A model generated the notes under the pieces. The model worked only from the letters and a program-made list of their open reading frames with translations. It did not search any database and had not been told where the DNA came from. The translations under genes and the position numbers were made by a program. A DNA stretch of 7,499 nucleotides from Lachnospiraceae bacterium (GTDB lineage Bacteria; Bacillota; Clostridia; Lachnospirales; Lachnospiraceae): positions 1 to 7,499 of the forward strand of contig CAAEAB010000097.1 in the NCBI GenBank assembly GCA_900753685.1, read 5' to 3'. Positions 6,877 to 7,499 of this stretch are shown here, piece after piece; position 1 is the first letter of the stretch, and each line of letters opens with the position of its first letter.

Positions 6877-6907
6877 TAACTGCCATTTGCTGTATAATCG
6901 GGTTATA
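6869..6907 (+). promoter_or_regulatory. Probable promoter and operator of the XRE-family gene
   Basis: A perfect -10 box TATAAT lies at 6893-6898. The region 17 bases upstream is T-rich (near 6870-6875) and offers only a poor -35 box, overlapping the terminator tail. TATAA (6893-6897) and TTATA (6903-6907) form an inverted repeat around TCGGG, covering the -10 box and the expected start point. This is a suitable place for self-repression by the helix-turn-helix protein encoded next. The operator role is inferred. Confidence 0.5.
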
Positions 6908-6926
6908 GAAAGGTGGTTGATATTCT

Positions 6927-7418
6927 ATGATTGAATTTGGAGAAAAATTAAAGACTGCAAGAGAAGAAAAAGGAATGACACAGCAAACGCTGGCCAACAG
7001 CCTTTACGTGACCCGTCAGGCTGTATCCCGCTGGGAATGCGGCGCGAGATACCCGGATTTGCTGACTGCAAAAAAGCTGTCTGAAATACTGGGGGTATCC
7101 CTGGATGAACTGCTTTTCGGTGAAGAAACGGCAGCTTATTCGGCGGAGAGTCCCATCACAACATCGCAAAGAACAGAACGCATCCAATCGGCTCTGTATG
7201 CTTTCGCAGGAATGGCCTATCTGCTCATGAGCATCCTCTATGTCGGGTTAATGCTGCCCTTGTCTAAAGAAACGCCTTTTATTGTCTCTGCCTACAGCAT
7301 TTTCTATATGATGCGCTATATGCTTATCGCTGCGCTGCTTTTTTATGGTTTGATCTGTTCCATTCAGGGAAAGCTGACAGTAAAAAAGGCCGGCCTCATT
7401 GCCGCCGCCTATTTTTGA
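6927..7418 (+). CDS. XRE-family transcriptional regulator with hydrophobic C-terminal membrane part
   Basis: Residues 4-63 form a Cro/C1-type DNA-binding domain (FGEKLKTAREEKGMTQ, then TRQAVSRWE at 29-37 as recognition helix, and LSEILGVSLDELL at 51-63). After a polar linker at about 65-87 come two hydrophobic segments, about 89-111 and 118-146, and a possible third beginning near 155. The protein is therefore probably tethered to the membrane, as in a common Firmicute group of XRE regulators. The ATG at 6927 follows AAAGGTGG (6909-6916) at 10-base spacing. The target and signal are unknown. The frame stops at 163 residues right after a run of five T residues (7412-7416), inside the third hydrophobic segment. 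With four Ts it would run to 7476 and add about 19 residues, so a frameshift is possible. Base composition (33 of 60 G or C in 7021-7080) is like that of the housekeeping genes. Confidence 0.8.
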   Translation: MIEFGEKLKTAREEKGMTQQTLANSLYVTRQAVSRWECGARYPDLLTAKKLSEILGVSLDELLFGEETAAYSAESPITTSQRTERIQSALYAFAGMAYLLMSILYVGLMLPLSKETPFIVSAYSIFYMMRYMLIAALLFYGLICSIQGKLTVKKAGLIAAAYF

Positions 7419-7499
7419 GTATTCCGGGGCATTTTCCATCACCAGTCCGGCGATAGGAAATCTCTATTCCGAATAAACGGAAATCACTGTTCCGGGACA

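Noticed and set aside
7467..7482. Small inverted repeat TTCCG-AATAAA-CGGAA near the right edge
   Set aside because: A five-base stem without a T run is expected by chance, and the context beyond 7499 is not visible.

Overview
The window looks like chromosomal DNA from a fermentative low- to moderate-GC Firmicute, most likely class Clostridia and perhaps Lachnospiraceae-like. The basis is the conserved gene order pyrH-frr-uppS-cdsA-dxr, strong GGAGG-type ribosome binding sites, sigma-A-type promoters, and a membrane pyrophosphatase with K+-dependent, Na+-type signature residues. I cannot name the species.

Left part (1-3940, minus strand): one tightly packed housekeeping operon read right to left. 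It holds pyrH (UMP kinase), frr (ribosome recycling factor), uppS (undecaprenyl diphosphate synthase), cdsA (phosphatidate cytidylyltransferase) and dxr (DXP reductoisomerase, which runs off the left edge without its C-terminus). These genes link nucleotide supply, ribosome recycling, isoprenoid precursor synthesis, the lipid carrier for the cell wall, and phospholipid synthesis. A promoter with an A-rich upstream tract can be proposed in front of pyrH.

Middle (4088-6210, plus strand): hppA is transcribed divergently from pyrH. It encodes a 660-residue ion-pumping membrane pyrophosphatase, with its own promoter, a strong ribosome binding site and a strong intrinsic terminator. UppS and CdsA both release pyrophosphate, so the neighbouring pump is a plausible metabolic partner; this is inference.

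Right part (6211-7499, plus strand): an AT-rich patch between two intrinsic terminators carries a RelB/DinJ-type antitoxin with a near-consensus promoter. It is followed by a broken YafQ-family toxin: the start site and the catalytic C-terminal half remain, but about 95 bases between them appear to be lost and the frame is disrupted. Then comes an XRE-family regulator with an N-terminal DNA-binding domain and a hydrophobic C-terminal part that may be cut short by a one-base frameshift.

I see no RNA gene, CRISPR array, insertion sequence or phage module. I found no clearly new biological system. The items most worth a second look are the orphaned antitoxin with its decayed toxin, the pyrophosphatase placement and ion type, and the possibly frameshifted membrane-bound regulator.
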